39,879 bases of DNA from positions 1 through 39,879 of the forward strand of contig DDIL01000188.1 of the NCBI GenBank assembly GCA_002338515.1. The letters are read 5' to 3'. The DNA comes from Glaciecola sp. UBA1851 (GTDB lineage: Bacteria > Pseudomonadota > Gammaproteobacteria > Enterobacterales > Alteromonadaceae). Below are positions 39,813 through 39,879 of this stretch, piece after piece (positions within the stretch are counted from its first letter, which is position 1; each line of letters begins with the position of its first letter). Position numbers and translations under genes: made by a program. The notes under the pieces are model-generated. The model worked only from the letters and a program-made list of their open reading frames with translations. It did no database searches and had not been told where the DNA came from.

Positions 39813-39879
39813 TTACAAACACTTTTCTATAGCGCATTTAAGGTTGCTTAAGTCTTTTTCTATACCGCCTAATGTGCAG
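39813..39879 (-). CDS. Possible C-terminal end of a gene entering from the right edge
   Basis: On the minus strand the last 66 bases stay open and end in TAA at 39815-39813, reading CTLGGIEKDLSNLKCAIEKCL. This looks like an amphipathic helix at the end of a real protein, but only 21 complete residues are visible and the family cannot be named. A chance frame of this length is quite possible. Confidence 0.25.
   Translation of the reverse strand, partial: CTLGGIEKDLSNLKCAIEKCL

Overview
This window looks like chromosomal DNA from a marine, AT-rich gammaproteobacterium, most likely in or near the Alteromonadaceae/Alteromonadales. The evidence is gene order and protein similarity judged by eye: smpB divergent from ratA-rnfH, ppsR divergent from ppsA, gcvA-ygdD-rlmM as in enterobacteria, a stand-alone second EF-G (fusA2 type), and small families typical of this order (DUF4826, DUF2897). 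No phage, plasmid, CRISPR or IS gene was found. The window is mostly ordinary core genome with one well-defined nitrogen-assimilation island.

Layout: (1) 1-4.8 kb: start of smpB (cut by the window edge), ratA-rnfH, ppsR and ppsA. (2) 5-8.5 kb: the large flavin/Fe-S dehydrogenase ydiJ and a DUF4826 gene, converging on a small putative secreted protein. (3) 9-11.7 kb: gcvA, ygdD and rlmM, followed by a long imperfect palindrome (about 215 bp) with two ATCCAT-centred hairpins in its middle. (4) 12.2-14.3 kb: fusA2 with its own promoter and terminator. (5) 14.5-22.9 kb: nirB-nirD-cobA-trpD2-like, then an outer-membrane barrel and nasR. A sigma-54-like promoter and a leader ending in a strong intrinsic terminator precede nirB. 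Because nasR (NIT plus ANTAR domains) lies in the same cluster, NasR-dependent antitermination of nirB is the natural reading. (6) 22.9-26.9 kb: moxR-DUF58-tgpA operon on the minus strand. (7) 27.4-31.8 kb: pgm and glgP, for glycogen/alpha-glucan metabolism. (8) 32-35.3 kb: a c-di-GMP phosphodiesterase with a degenerate GGDEF domain, then astE, a HIT-like gene and a YbjQ-family gene. (9) 35.4-38.3 kb, minus strand: a DUF2897 membrane peptide, then the ACT-domain gene, arsC/yffB-like, dapE and an M15 peptidase in one run. (10) 38.6-39.8 kb: a patatin-like hydrolase and tRNA-Val(GAC).

How the parts work together: NirBD reduces nitrite to ammonium with NAD(P)H, and CobA makes the sirohaem precursor that NirB needs. 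The porin may admit the anion, and NasR with the leader terminator would gate expression on nitrate/nitrite. No nitrate reductase or nitrate transporter is present here, so those must lie elsewhere if the pathway is complete. Several track starts were moved on ribosome-binding-site and homology grounds (ppsA, ydgD-type ygdD, fusA2, nirB, HIT, dapE, yffB). I did not find a clearly undescribed system. The most worthwhile items are the nirB control region, the trpD2-like gene in the nir operon, the palindromic element after rlmM and a 17-bp near-perfect dyad before the patatin gene. All similarity statements come from memory of the families, not from a search.
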